Shown one piece after another: positions 41,376-50,400 of a DNA stretch of 64,000 nucleotides (position 1 is the first letter of the stretch; each line of letters begins with the position of its first letter). Under the pieces are notes generated by a model. That model searched no databases, had not been told where the DNA came from, and saw nothing but the letters and a program-made list of their open reading frames with translations. The stretch lies in NCBI GenBank assembly GCA_900550285.1, contig URRW01000003.1, positions 41,478 to 105,477 of the forward strand, read 5' to 3'. Made by a program: the position numbers and the translations under genes. This DNA comes from an uncultured Lachnospiraceae bacterium. GTDB lineage: Bacteria; Bacillota; Clostridia; Lachnospirales; Lachnospiraceae.

Positions 41376-41400
41376 ATTTTTGCGGAAAGTAGGGTAATAT
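41372..41400 (+). promoter_or_regulatory. Promoter of the ireB group
   Basis: TTGAAT (41372-41377), a 17-bp spacer and TAATAT (41395-41400), overlapping the mtaB stop codon. Confidence 0.65.
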
Positions 41401-41458
41401 AGAAGAACAGAAATGACTATGCGGGCGAAATAAAACCCCGGACAAAGGACGTGACAGC

Positions 41459-41731
41459 ATGCAGGATTTGGAAAATACCCAATATTTTAAAGTGGAGACA
41501 GAGCCGGTAAACGGTGTGAAGATGATTCTGGCGGAGGTGTACGAGGCGCTTTCGGAGAAGGGCTATGACCCCGTAAGCCAGATCGTCGGCTACATCATGT
41601 CCGGCGACCCGACCTACATTACAAGCTACCGCAACGCGCGCGGGCTGATCGGGCGCGTGGAGCGGGACGAGCTTGTGGAAGAGATGTTTAAGGACTATAT
41701 CGAGAACAATCATTGGAAACAGAAGAAATAA
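41459..41731 (+). CDS. ireB: IreB-family regulatory phosphoprotein
   Basis: A 90-residue IreB (DUF965) protein with the family stretches NTQYFKVE, DPVSQIVGYIMSGDPTYITS and RNARGLIGRVERDELVEE. In Enterococcus, IreB is phosphorylated by the PASTA kinase IreK on N-terminal threonines and tunes cephalosporin resistance. T7 in the N-terminal ENTQYF is a possible equivalent. It is followed by ruvX and DUF1292 in the order typical of Firmicutes. Confidence 0.93.
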   Translation: MQDLENTQYFKVETEPVNGVKMILAEVYEALSEKGYDPVSQIVGYIMSGDPTYITSYRNARGLIGRVERDELVEEMFKDYIENNHWKQKK

Positions 41732-41752
41732 CGGCATACAAGGAGAAGCGGG

Positions 41753-42205
41753 ATGCGAGTGATGGGGCTTGATTTCGGTTCCAAGACAGTGGGCGTTGCC
41801 ATCAGTGACCCGCTTTTTGTGACTGCCCAGGGAATCGAGATCGTAAGAAGACAGGATGAGAATAAGCTGCGCCAGACGCTGAGACGTCTGGAGGAGCTGA
41901 TTGTGGAATACGAGGTGGGCCAGCTGGTGATCGGCCTTCCGAAGCATATGAACGCGACCGAAGGGGAGCGCGTGGAAAAGACGAGAGAGTTTGCGGACAA
42001 GCTTTCCAGAAGGACGGGGCTGCCGGTGGCGTTTGTGGACGAGCGCCTGACGACCGTGGCGGCGGACCGGACGATGATGGAGGCAGGCGTGCGCAGGGAG
42101 AACCGTAAGGAATATGTGGACAAGATCGCCGCGACCCTGATCCTGCAGGAATATCTGGACAGACAGAGGATGCAGGAAAGCGCTGCGGCAGAGACGGAAG
42201 AATGA
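41753..42205 (+). CDS. ruvX: Holliday junction resolvase-like RuvX/YqgF
   Basis: A 150-residue RNase H-fold nuclease. It begins MRVMGLDFGSKTVGVAISDP and has VIGLPKHMNATEGER and FVDERLTTVAADR, which carry the acidic metal-binding residues. YqgF proteins act in 16S rRNA 5' maturation and possibly in DNA repair. The ATG at 41753 is 22 bases after ireB with AAGGAGAAG upstream. Confidence 0.94.
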   Translation: MRVMGLDFGSKTVGVAISDPLFVTAQGIEIVRRQDENKLRQTLRRLEELIVEYEVGQLVIGLPKHMNATEGERVEKTREFADKLSRRTGLPVAFVDERLTTVAADRTMMEAGVRRENRKEYVDKIAATLILQEYLDRQRMQESAAAETEE

Positions 42206-42311
42206 CACGAATACACAGCAGCATAACGTCAGAGTGACACAAAGGACACGGCGGCATAACTGCAGAGTGACACAATGACAGAATGATAGAGCGATAGAAC
42301 GACAGGAGACG
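42206..42311 (+). repeat. Short imperfect tandem repeats between ruvX and the DUF1292 gene
   Basis: AGCATAACGTCAGAGTGACA and GGCATAACTGCAGAGTGACA recur about 36 bases apart. They are followed by shorter units (ATGACAGA, ATGATAGA, GCGATAGA, ACGACAGG). The stretch looks like slipped-strand expansion. No gene or clear hairpin is seen. Confidence 0.6.
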
Positions 42312-42575
42312 ATGACGGTGGAGAAGATTACATTTTGCCCCGAGGACGGGGAAGCAGTGGATTTTTATGTTCTGGAACAGACGAGGCTTGGCGGCGTGGA
42401 CTATATTCTGGTGACAGACAGCGAGGGAGAGGACGCAGAAGCGCTGATCTTAAAGGACGTGTCGGCGCCCGAGGATACGGAGGCGGTCTATACGATCGTG
42501 GACGATGACGACGAGATGGACGCGGTTGCGGCGATTTTTGAGGATATGCTCGAGGACGTTGAGATCGAGAAATAA
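42312..42575 (+). CDS. DUF1292-family protein (YrzB-like)
   Basis: An 87-residue acidic protein of the DUF1292/YrzB family: KITFCPEDGEAVDFYVLEQT, then VDYILVTDSE and a C-terminal acidic helix. Its function is not known. It follows ireB and ruvX as in many Firmicutes. The ATG at 42312 lies only three bases after AGGAG; the in-frame GTG at 42318 (two codons later, nine bases from AGGAG) may be the true start. Short imperfect repeats precede it. Confidence 0.9.
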   Translation: MTVEKITFCPEDGEAVDFYVLEQTRLGGVDYILVTDSEGEDAEALILKDVSAPEDTEAVYTIVDDDDEMDAVAAIFEDMLEDVEIEK

Positions 42576-42706
42576 ACGCAGCATAAAATCGGGAAACGGA
42601 CGCAAAAACAGAGAACAAATGTAAAATCAGGAAATAAACGCCCGCGCAGGACGGCGCACAGGGCTTGGTTTATAAATATATTTTAGAATGACGGAGGTAA
42701 TTTTAC

Positions 42707-44386
42707 TTGAAACGGACAAAAAAAGTGAATAATGCAGGCCCCGGACTTAAGGTGATACCGCTGGGAGGACTGGAGCAGATCGGAATGAACATTACTGCGT
42801 TTGAGTACGAGGACAGTATTGTTGTGGTAGACTGCGGTCTTTCCTTCCCGGACGACGACATGCTGGGAATCGATCTGGTAATTCCGGATGTTACTTATCT
42901 GAAGGAAAACATGGACCGGGTAAAGGGATTTGTGATCACGCACGGACACGAGGATCATATCGGCGCGCTGCCCTATGTGCTGCGCGAGTTAAACATCCCG
43001 ATCTACGCGACGCGGCTGACGATGGGGCTGATCGAAAACAAGCTGCGGGAGCACAACCTTTTGGGGCACACGAAGCGCAAGGTGATCAAATTCGGCCAGT
43101 CTGTCAATCTGGGACAGTTCAGGATCGAATTTATCAAGACAAACCACAGCATTGTGGACGCGGCTGCGCTTGCGATCCATTCCCCGGCGGGAACGGTGAT
43201 CCACACGGGCGACTTCAAGGTGGATTATACGCCGGTATTCGGAGAGGCGATCGACCTGCAGCGTTTTGCGGAGCTTGGCAAAAAGGGCGTGCTGGCGCTC
43301 ATGTGCGATTCGACCAACGCAGAGCGCAAGGGCTTTACGCAGTCTGAGCGGACGGTGGGACGCACCTTTGACACGATCTTCCACGAGCATCAGGGCTCCC
43401 GGCTGATTATCGCGACCTTTGCATCCAACGTAGACCGCGTGCAGCAGATCATCAATACGGCGCATAAGTACGGCAGAAAGGTTGTGGTCGAGGGCCGCAG
43501 CATGGTAAATATTATCGAGACGGCGATGAATCTGGGCTGTATCAGCATCCCGGACAATACGCTGGTAGATATTGACCGGTTAAAGGATTATCCCGACGAC
43601 CGCACGGTTATCATCACGACCGGCAGCCAGGGCGAAAATATGGCGGCGCTGAGCCGTATGGCTTCGAGCGTACACCGCAAGGTGTCCATCGGGCCGAACG
43701 ATACGATCATTTTTTCCTCCAATCCGATCCCCGGAAACGAGAAGGCGGTAACAAGGGTGATCAACGAGCTGGAACAGAAGGGCGCGGAAGTGATCTTTCA
43801 GGACGTCCACGTATCCGGACATGCCTGTCAGGAAGAGATCAAGCTGATGTATACGCTTGTCCAGCCCAAATACGCGATCCCGGTGCACGGCGAGTACAAG
43901 CACTTAAAGGCGCAGGAGGGAATCGCACAGGAGCTTGGCATCCCGAAGGAGAATATTTTTATCCTCCATTCCGGAAATGTGCTTGAGCTGACCGAGGAGA
44001 AGGCGTCCGTTGTGGGGACCGTTCCGTGCGGCGCGATCCTGGTGGACGGCCTTGGCGTAGGCGATGTCGGCAACGTGGTGCTGCGTGACAGACAGCATCT
44101 GGCGGAGGACGGCATCATGATTGTGGTCGTTGCGCTGGACGGCATTACCGGACAGATCGCCAGCGGGCCGGATCTGGTATCCAGAGGCTTTGTTTATGTA
44201 AAAGAATCCGATGCGCTCATGGACGAGGCGCGTGATCTGATGGACCGCGTGATGGAGGGCTGCGTAAGCCGCGGCTGTACCGACTGGGGACGCATCAAGA
44301 CGGCGATCAAGGACAATCTGGGCGATTTCATTTGGAAAAAGACGAAGCGCCGCCCGATGATTTTGCCGATCATTATGGAAGTATAA
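42707..44386 (+). CDS. Ribonuclease J
   Basis: A 559-residue RNase J (metallo-beta-lactamase/beta-CASP). The zinc motif THGHEDHIGAL is near residue 75, beta-CASP motifs include MCDSTNAE and TTGSQGE, and the C-terminal domain ends in KTKRRPMILPIIMEV. It has 5' exonuclease and endonuclease activity in mRNA decay and rRNA maturation. It starts at TTG 42707 with ACGGAGG ten bases upstream. A YlbF-family gene follows. Confidence 0.96.
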   Translation: MKRTKKVNNAGPGLKVIPLGGLEQIGMNITAFEYEDSIVVVDCGLSFPDDDMLGIDLVIPDVTYLKENMDRVKGFVITHGHEDHIGALPYVLRELNIPIYATRLTMGLIENKLREHNLLGHTKRKVIKFGQSVNLGQFRIEFIKTNHSIVDAAALAIHSPAGTVIHTGDFKVDYTPVFGEAIDLQRFAELGKKGVLALMCDSTNAERKGFTQSERTVGRTFDTIFHEHQGSRLIIATFASNVDRVQQIINTAHKYGRKVVVEGRSMVNIIETAMNLGCISIPDNTLVDIDRLKDYPDDRTVIITTGSQGENMAALSRMASSVHRKVSIGPNDTIIFSSNPIPGNEKAVTRVINELEQKGAEVIFQDVHVSGHACQEEIKLMYTLVQPKYAIPVHGEYKHLKAQEGIAQELGIPKENIFILHSGNVLELTEEKASVVGTVPCGAILVDGLGVGDVGNVVLRDRQHLAEDGIMIVVVALDGITGQIASGPDLVSRGFVYVKESDALMDEARDLMDRVMEGCVSRGCTDWGRIKTAIKDNLGDFIWKKTKRRPMILPIIMEV

Positions 44387-44445
44387 GGGCTGTGAAGGTA
44401 CTGAACCGTTACGAAGGATCAAAATAACGTAAGAGAGGCATTGTA

Positions 44446-44772
44446 ATGAGTAAGGTAGAGACAGCGCTGCAGGAGCTGATCGCGGCGGTGATTGATTCTC
44501 CGGAGTACCGGGAATTTGACCGACAGAAAAAGATCATGAAGCAGCATCCCGACTTAAAGCAGAGGATCGACGAGTTTCGTGAGGAGAATTTTTATCTGCA
44601 GCGGTCAGCGGAGTCTGACGAGCTTTTTGATAAGATGGATGAACTTTCCAGGCGCTATGAGGAATTCCGCAGGAATCCTCTGGTAGACCCGTTTCTGAAT
44701 GCGGAGGTGGAATTCTGCAGGATGATCCAGGGGCTGAACCAGCAAATTGTGGAGGCAGTAAATTTTGAGTAA
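44446..44772 (+). CDS. YlbF/YmcA-family protein
   Basis: A 108-residue all-helical protein of the YlbF/YmcA (Com_YlbF) family, with IDSPEYREFDRQKKIMKQHP and a C-terminal EVEFCRMIQGLNQQI. In Bacillus, YlbF, YmcA and YaaT form a complex that assists RNase Y and sporulation or competence phosphorelays. Its place directly after RNase J suits an RNA-maturation role. The stop overlaps the next start by eight bases. Confidence 0.9.
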   Translation: MSKVETALQELIAAVIDSPEYREFDRQKKIMKQHPDLKQRIDEFREENFYLQRSAESDELFDKMDELSRRYEEFRRNPLVDPFLNAEVEFCRMIQGLNQQIVEAVNFE

Positions 44773-45184
44773 AAAGAGTGCAGGCAGAAACGGGAGCAAA
44801 AAGAAGGCGGCGGCAAAAAGCGTGGCGCAGAGCGCGGTCGGGACGGTGTTCAACATCGTCCTGGTCGTGGTTGCCGCGATGCTGATCTATCATTTTGCGG
44901 TTTCCGCTTATCAGTACGGCGTGCGCATCTACGGGGAGCCGCCGGTGTCGGAGGCGCCGGGCACGGAGGTGACGGTGACGATCACGGACGGCATGGATTT
45001 TAAAGGGATCGCAGAGCAGCTTTGCGATAAGGGGCTCGTCCGTGAAAAGACGCTGTTTTACATTCAGGAGCTTCTGTCCAATTATTCCGAGGATGGATTT
45101 ACGGAAGGGGAATATACACTTTCCACGGCGATGACGCCGGATGAAATGATGGACATCATGGGAGCAGACGGAGAAGAAAAATGA
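44765..45184 (+). CDS. Short MltG-like protein without the transglycosylase domain
   Basis: A 139-residue membrane protein. Residues 25-47 are a transmembrane helix; residues 65-135 match the LysM-like N-terminal part of MltG/YceG (VTITDGMDFKGIAEQLCDKGLV, then YTLSTAMTPDEMMDIM). The catalytic domain of MltG (a further 200 residues or so) is absent, and the following bases encode another gene, so this is a naturally short form. The order mltG-trmR-U32 is that of Bacillus yrrL-yrrM-yrrN/O, confirming the ancestry. It starts at TTG 44765 and overlaps the next ATG by four bases. Confidence 0.8.
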   Translation: MSKKSAGRNGSKKKAAAKSVAQSAVGTVFNIVLVVVAAMLIYHFAVSAYQYGVRIYGEPPVSEAPGTEVTVTITDGMDFKGIAEQLCDKGLVREKTLFYIQELLSNYSEDGFTEGEYTLSTAMTPDEMMDIMGADGEEK

Positions 45185-45837
45185 TAGTAGAAGAGAGAAT
45201 GCGCACATTTATCAATTCTCTGGACAGGGGAAACCCGGAATGGCTGGACAGCCTGTATCGTCAGGCGGTGGCGGACAGGGTTCCGGTCATACGGACGGAG
45301 ACGGGGAGCCTGCTGCGCTTTCTGCTTGCGCTTACGCGGCCGTCATCCATTCTCGAGGTGGGGACGGCCGTTGGTTATTCCGCTCTTTTGATGAGCGAAT
45401 ATATGCCGGAGAACTGTCATATTACGACGATTGAAAAATACGAAAAAAGAATCCCCATCGCAAAGGAAAATTTCCGCAGGGCAGGCAGGGAGGGAAAGAT
45501 CACTCTTCTGGAAGGCGACGCGGCGGATATTCTGAAAGGGCTGGATGCGCCCTTTGACCTGATCTTTATGGATGCGGCAAAGGGGCAGTATCCCCATTTT
45601 CTGCCGGAGGCGGTGCGCCTGCTTGCGCCGGGCGGGCTTTTGGTGTCCGACAACGTGCTGCAGGAGGGCGACATCATTGAATCGCGCTATGCGGTAACGC
45701 GGCGCGACCGCACGATCCATACGCGGATGCGGGATTATCTGTACGAGCTGACACATCATGCGCTTTTGGAAACGGCAGTCCTGCCGGTCGGGGACGGTGT
45801 GACGCTCAGCGTGAAAAAAGGAGAACAGACAACATGA
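45181..45837 (+). CDS. trmR: tRNA 5-hydroxyuridine methyltransferase TrmR
   Basis: A 218-residue class I O-methyltransferase with the SAM-binding LEVGTAVGYSALLMSEYM, ITTIEKYE and the metal/substrate stretch DLIFMDAAKGQYPHFL and LVSDNVLQEGDI. TrmR methylates ho5U34 of tRNA to mo5U, and the hydroxyl is supplied by the U32 protein encoded next. It is linked by four-base overlaps to both neighbours. Confidence 0.9.
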   Translation: MIVEERMRTFINSLDRGNPEWLDSLYRQAVADRVPVIRTETGSLLRFLLALTRPSSILEVGTAVGYSALLMSEYMPENCHITTIEKYEKRIPIAKENFRRAGREGKITLLEGDAADILKGLDAPFDLIFMDAAKGQYPHFLPEAVRLLAPGGLLVSDNVLQEGDIIESRYAVTRRDRTIHTRMRDYLYELTHHALLETAVLPVGDGVTLSVKKGEQTT

Positions 45838-47102
45838 GAAAACCGGAACTTCTAATCCCGGCGGGGAGCTTAGAGGTGCTCAAAACTGCGGTCAATTTCG
45901 GGGCGGACGCCGTTTATATCGGCGGCGAGGCGTTCGGGCTGCGTGCAAAAGCGAAAAATTTTGGCCCCGAGGAGATGGCGGAAGGCATTTCCTATGCCCG
46001 CAAACGCGGCGTAAAGGTGTATGTGACCGCGAATATTCTGGCGCACAACGACGATCTGGAGGATGCTTCCGATTATTTTTTACAGCTGAAAAATCTCAAA
46101 ACAAAAGACGGGGAGCCTGCAGCGCCGGATGCGCTCATCATTTCCGATCCGGGGCTGTTCATGATCGCAAAGCGCGTCTGCCTGGAGATGGAGCTGCATA
46201 TTTCCACGCAGGCAAACAGCACCAACTATGAAACGTGGCTGTTCTGGTGGAATCTGGGCGCGAAGCGCGTGGTGTCGGCGCGGGAGCTTTCTTTAAAAGA
46301 GATCAGGCAGATCCGGGAGCACATTCCGTCCGATATGGAGATCGAGAGCTTCGTCCATGGGGCGATGTGCATTTCCTATTCGGGACGCTGTCTTTTAAGC
46401 AATTATTTTACCGGAAGGGACGCCAATCAGGGCGCGTGCACCCATCCGTGCCGCTGGAAATATGCGGTGATGGAGGAGAGCCGGCCGGGCGAATATATGC
46501 CGGTGTATGAAAATGAGCGCGGGACGTTTATTTTTAACTCGAAGGATCTGTGCATGCTGGAGCATATCCCGGATCTTTTGGCGGCGGGCGTGGACAGCTT
46601 CAAGATCGAGGGTAGGATGAAGACGGCGCTGTATGTGGCGACCGTGGCGCGGACGTACCGCAAGGCGATCGACGACTGTCTGGAATCTGAGGAAAAGTAC
46701 CGCGCAAATATCGAATGGTATAAGGAAGAGATCGCGAAATGCACCTACCGTCAGTTTACCACGGGCTTTTATTACGGAAAGCCAAACGACGACGCGCAGA
46801 TCTACGATTCCAACACCTATCAGAGCGACGCGGTCTATCTGGGAATCGTGTATGAGAAGAATGAAAACGGTCAGATCCGCACGGAGCAGCGCAACAAATT
46901 CTGCAAAGGCGATGTGATCGAGATCATGAAGCCCGACGGACGCAACGTGGCGGCAAAGGTGCTTCAGATTAAAAACGGCGACGGGGAAGAGATGGAGAGC
47001 GCGCCCCATCCGAAACAGGAATTATGGCTGACGCTTTCGGAGCAGGCGGAGGTCGGAGACATCCTGCGGGTGACGGCGAAGAAGGAGACTGGCGATGAAT
47101 AA
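45834..47102 (+). CDS. U32-family tRNA hydroxylation protein (TrhP-like)
   Basis: A 422-residue U32 peptidase-family protein. The signature ESFVHGAMCISYSGRCLLSN is near residue 170, followed by cysteines in GACTHPCRW and FKIEGRMKTALYVATVARTYR. U32 proteins of this group (YrrN/YrrO, TrhP) make ho5U34 in tRNA, and the next step is done by TrmR, encoded immediately upstream with a four-base overlap. The C-terminal domain is intact. The stop overlaps glnN by eight bases. Confidence 0.9.
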   Translation: MRKPELLIPAGSLEVLKTAVNFGADAVYIGGEAFGLRAKAKNFGPEEMAEGISYARKRGVKVYVTANILAHNDDLEDASDYFLQLKNLKTKDGEPAAPDALIISDPGLFMIAKRVCLEMELHISTQANSTNYETWLFWWNLGAKRVVSARELSLKEIRQIREHIPSDMEIESFVHGAMCISYSGRCLLSNYFTGRDANQGACTHPCRWKYAVMEESRPGEYMPVYENERGTFIFNSKDLCMLEHIPDLLAAGVDSFKIEGRMKTALYVATVARTYRKAIDDCLESEEKYRANIEWYKEEIAKCTYRQFTTGFYYGKPNDDAQIYDSNTYQSDAVYLGIVYEKNENGQIRTEQRNKFCKGDVIEIMKPDGRNVAAKVLQIKNGDGEEMESAPHPKQELWLTLSEQAEVGDILRVTAKKETGDE

Positions 47103-49218
47103 CGTATTGAATGTGGAAAAGCTGTTTGGCGAAAATGTTTTTACCCTTGGAAAGATGCAGGAGCGCCTGCCGCGCAAGGCATATGCCGAGGTAAAGCAGG
47201 TGATGGAGCACGGCGGTGAATTGAGCAGTGCCACGGCGGACGTGGTGGCAAAGGCGATGAAGGACTGGGCGGTGGAGCACGGCGCGACCCACTACACCCA
47301 CTGGTTCCAGCCGCTGACCGGCATTACGGCGGAAAAGCACGATTCCTTTGTGACGCATCCGGACGAGAGCGGGAAGATGCTGATGGAGTTTTCCGGCAAG
47401 GAGCTGATCAAGGGCGAGGCGGACGCGTCCTCGTTTCCTTCCGGCGGGCTGCGTTCCACATTCGAGGCGAGGGGCTATACGGTATGGGACATTACCTCTC
47501 CCGCGTTTTTAAAGGAGGATGCGACGGGCGTGATCCTGTGCATCCCGACGGCGTTCTGCTCCTTTAAGGGCGAGGCGCTGGACAAAAAAACGCCGCTTTT
47601 ACGTTCCATGGAAGCGCTTTCCACGCAGGCAATGCGTATCGTGCGCCTGTTCAATAAAAATACAACCGCCACGAAGGTAACGCCTTCCGTGGGCGCGGAG
47701 CAGGAGTATTTCCTGATCGACCGCGCAAAATATTTACAGAGAAAAGACCTGATTTTTTCCGGCAGGACGCTGTTCGGCGCGCCCGCGCCCAAGGGGCAGG
47801 AGCTGGAGGATCATTATTTCGGCGTCATCCGGGAACGGGTGGGCGCGTTTATGAAGGACTTGAACGTGGAGCTGTGGAAGCTGGGCGTAACGGCAAAGAC
47901 CCAGCACAACGAGGTGGCTCCCGCGCAGCACGAGCTTGCCCCGGTATATGAGACGGCGAACATCGCGATGGATCACAACCAGCTTGTGATGGAGACGATG
48001 AAAAAGGTAGCGGAGCGCCACAACCTGCGCTGTCTGCTGCATGAAAAGCCCTTTGCGGGGGTCAACGGCTCCGGTAAGCACGACAACTGGTCGATCACGA
48101 CCGATACGGGCATGAACCTGCTGGATCCGGGCGAGACGCCCAATGAAAATATCCAGTTTCTGCTGGTGCTTGCCTGCATCATGAAGGCGGTGGACACCCA
48201 TGCGGATCTGCTCAGAAGAAGCGCTTCCAATGTAGGAAACGATCTGCGTCTGGGCGCCAGCGAAGCGCCTCCGGCGATCGTGTCGATCTTTTTGGGGACA
48301 CAGCTCGAGGACGTGGTGCGCCAGCTTGTAGAAACGGGAGAAGCGCGCTCCTGTCTGGAAGGCTCCACGCTGCGCACCGGCGTTTCTACCGTGCCGGATC
48401 TGCACATGGACGCGACGGACAGAAACCGCACGTCACCCTTTGCCTTTACCGGAAACAAATTCGAGTTCCGTATGGTGGGCTCTTCGGATTCCATCGGAAG
48501 CCCTACGACGACGATCAACGCCATCGTGGCGGAGGCGTTCTGCGAGGCGGCGGACAGGCTGGAAGCCGCAGGCGAGGAGAACTTTGAAATTGCGGTGCAC
48601 GATCTGATCAAGGAATATATGACGAAGCATCAGCGGATCATTTTTAACGGGGACGGCTATTCGGAGGCATGGGCGAAGGAAGCAAAGCGCCGCGGACTGC
48701 CGGTGTTTGCGACGATGATCGATTCCGTGGAAGCCCTGACGGGAGATAAGGCGATCCAGCTGTATGAGAGGTTCGGTATTTATAATCGTGCCGAGCTGGA
48801 ATCCCGCAAAGAGATTTTATATGAAACCTATGTAAAGACAGTCCATATCGAGGTCAAGACGATGATCGACATGGCGTCGAAGGACATCCTTCCGGCGGTA
48901 ATGCGCTACAGCCACGATCTGGCGGAGACGGTTAGCCTGTTGAAGGCGGCGGGAGCCGACGCTTCCGTTTCCTCCGCACTTTTAAAGGAGATCAGCGAGC
49001 TTCTGGGCAAGGCTGCCGCTGCGCTGGAGGATCTGAAATGGAAGGAAAAGGAAGGCGAAGCGCTGTCGGCTGACGCAAGAAAGCAGGCGTTTTTCTACCG
49101 CGACACGATCGTTCCGGCGATGGAGGCACTGCGCAGCCCCGTGGACCTTTTAGAGACGAAGGTGGACCGGGCATACTGGCCGATGCCGGGCTATGCCGAT
49201 CTTTTGTTTGAGGTATAA
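47095..49218 (+). CDS. glnN: Glutamine synthetase type III
   Basis: A 707-residue GSIII, the long form found in Bacteroides and Clostridia. Visible features are the N-terminal type III region THYTHWFQPLTGITAEKHDS, EADASSFPSGGLRSTFEARGY, VGAEQEYFLID, HNEVAPAQHELAPVYE and NGSGKHDNWS. It makes glutamine from glutamate, ammonia and ATP. The ATG overlaps the upstream U32 gene by eight bases, so ammonium assimilation is translated from the tail of a tRNA-modification operon. Confidence 0.97.
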   Translation: MNNVLNVEKLFGENVFTLGKMQERLPRKAYAEVKQVMEHGGELSSATADVVAKAMKDWAVEHGATHYTHWFQPLTGITAEKHDSFVTHPDESGKMLMEFSGKELIKGEADASSFPSGGLRSTFEARGYTVWDITSPAFLKEDATGVILCIPTAFCSFKGEALDKKTPLLRSMEALSTQAMRIVRLFNKNTTATKVTPSVGAEQEYFLIDRAKYLQRKDLIFSGRTLFGAPAPKGQELEDHYFGVIRERVGAFMKDLNVELWKLGVTAKTQHNEVAPAQHELAPVYETANIAMDHNQLVMETMKKVAERHNLRCLLHEKPFAGVNGSGKHDNWSITTDTGMNLLDPGETPNENIQFLLVLACIMKAVDTHADLLRRSASNVGNDLRLGASEAPPAIVSIFLGTQLEDVVRQLVETGEARSCLEGSTLRTGVSTVPDLHMDATDRNRTSPFAFTGNKFEFRMVGSSDSIGSPTTTINAIVAEAFCEAADRLEAAGEENFEIAVHDLIKEYMTKHQRIIFNGDGYSEAWAKEAKRRGLPVFATMIDSVEALTGDKAIQLYERFGIYNRAELESRKEILYETYVKTVHIEVKTMIDMASKDILPAVMRYSHDLAETVSLLKAAGADASVSSALLKEISELLGKAAAALEDLKWKEKEGEALSADARKQAFFYRDTIVPAMEALRSPVDLLETKVDRAYWPMPGYADLLFEV

Positions 49219-49242
49219 GGACGGTTCGGTATGGAGGTAACA

Positions 49243-50304
49243 ATGGAAACAGTTTTGGTTTCGGTAGATCAGGAGCACCCTGATCAGGAGGTAATCCGGG
49301 CGGCGGGGGAGATCATCCGCAGGGGCGGTCTGGTAGCGTTTCCGACAGAGACGGTTTACGGTCTTGGAGGGGACGCCCTAAACCCGGAGTCGTCGCGCAA
49401 AATTTACGCGGCAAAGGGCAGGCCTTCCGATAATCCGCTGATCGTGCACATCTGTGAGTGGGAGGATATTTACCGGATCGCAGACCCCGTGCCGGAGGCG
49501 GCGGTCCGTCTGGCAGAGGCGTTCTGGCCGGGACCGCTGACGATGATCCTGCATAAGACGGGGCTTGTGCCGAAAGAGACGACCGGAGGGCTTGACACGG
49601 TGGCAATCCGGTTTCCGTCCGATCCGGTGGCGCAGGAATTTATCCGGGCGGCGGGCGGCTATGTGGCTGCGCCCAGCGCCAATACGTCGGGACGTCCAAG
49701 CCCCACGCTGGCGCAGTATGTAAAAGAGGACATGGACGGGCGCATCGAAATGATCCTGGACGGCGGCGAGGTCGGCATCGGTCTGGAATCCACCATTGTG
49801 GATCTGACCGGGGATAAGCCGATGATCCTGCGCCCGGGCTTTGTGACAAAGGAAATGCTGGAAGCGGTTTTGAATCAGGTGGACGTAGACAGGACGATCC
49901 TGGACGCCAACTGCCATTTAAGGCCGAAAGCCCCCGGAATGCGTTACCGTCACTACGCGCCCAAGGGCGAGCTGACGATCGTTGAGGGAGCGCAGGAGAC
50001 GGTGAGCGCGCGGATCTGTCAGGAGAGCCGGCAGGCAAAGGCAGATGGGAAAAAAGTCGGGATCATCGCGACGGACGAAACTGTTTTGCGTTATAAAAAA
50101 GAGAGCGGCGCAGACAGCGTCAAAAGCGTGGGAAGCCGCAGCGACGAAGCGTCTGTGGGCAGAAGCCTTTATCGGATCCTGCGGGAATTTGACGACGAGG
50201 ACGTGGACGTGATGTTTTCAGAATCCTTTTCGGAGAGCGGCTTCGGACAGGCGATCATGAACCGCCTTTTAAAGGCGGCGGGACATCATGTGGAGCGGGT
50301 GTGA
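49243..50304 (+). CDS. Threonylcarbamoyl-AMP synthase (Sua5/YwlC type)
   Basis: A 353-residue Sua5-type protein. The YrdC core (1-205) has GGLVAFPTETVYGLGGDA, KGRPSDNPLIVHI and APSANTSGRPSPT. A C-terminal Sua5 domain (about 225-353) includes PGMRYRHYAPKG. It makes threonylcarbamoyl-AMP for t6A37 tRNA, which is the substrate of the MtaB encoded at 39.9 kb. The ATG at 49243 follows TGGAGGT. Confidence 0.94.
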   Translation: METVLVSVDQEHPDQEVIRAAGEIIRRGGLVAFPTETVYGLGGDALNPESSRKIYAAKGRPSDNPLIVHICEWEDIYRIADPVPEAAVRLAEAFWPGPLTMILHKTGLVPKETTGGLDTVAIRFPSDPVAQEFIRAAGGYVAAPSANTSGRPSPTLAQYVKEDMDGRIEMILDGGEVGIGLESTIVDLTGDKPMILRPGFVTKEMLEAVLNQVDVDRTILDANCHLRPKAPGMRYRHYAPKGELTIVEGAQETVSARICQESRQAKADGKKVGIIATDETVLRYKKESGADSVKSVGSRSDEASVGRSLYRILREFDDEDVDVMFSESFSESGFGQAIMNRLLKAAGHHVERV

Positions 50305-50400
50305 CAGAGAGGAAAGCGCTGCCGTTTACCGGTCTGTCGGCAAACAGCAGCATGAAAGCTGCCGTCTTTAAGGGGAGGCAGGCATAAGGAGGAAACGAGT

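Noticed and set aside
42206..42311. CRISPR-like array
   Set aside because: The repeats are imperfect, too short and too few, without uniform spacers or cas genes.
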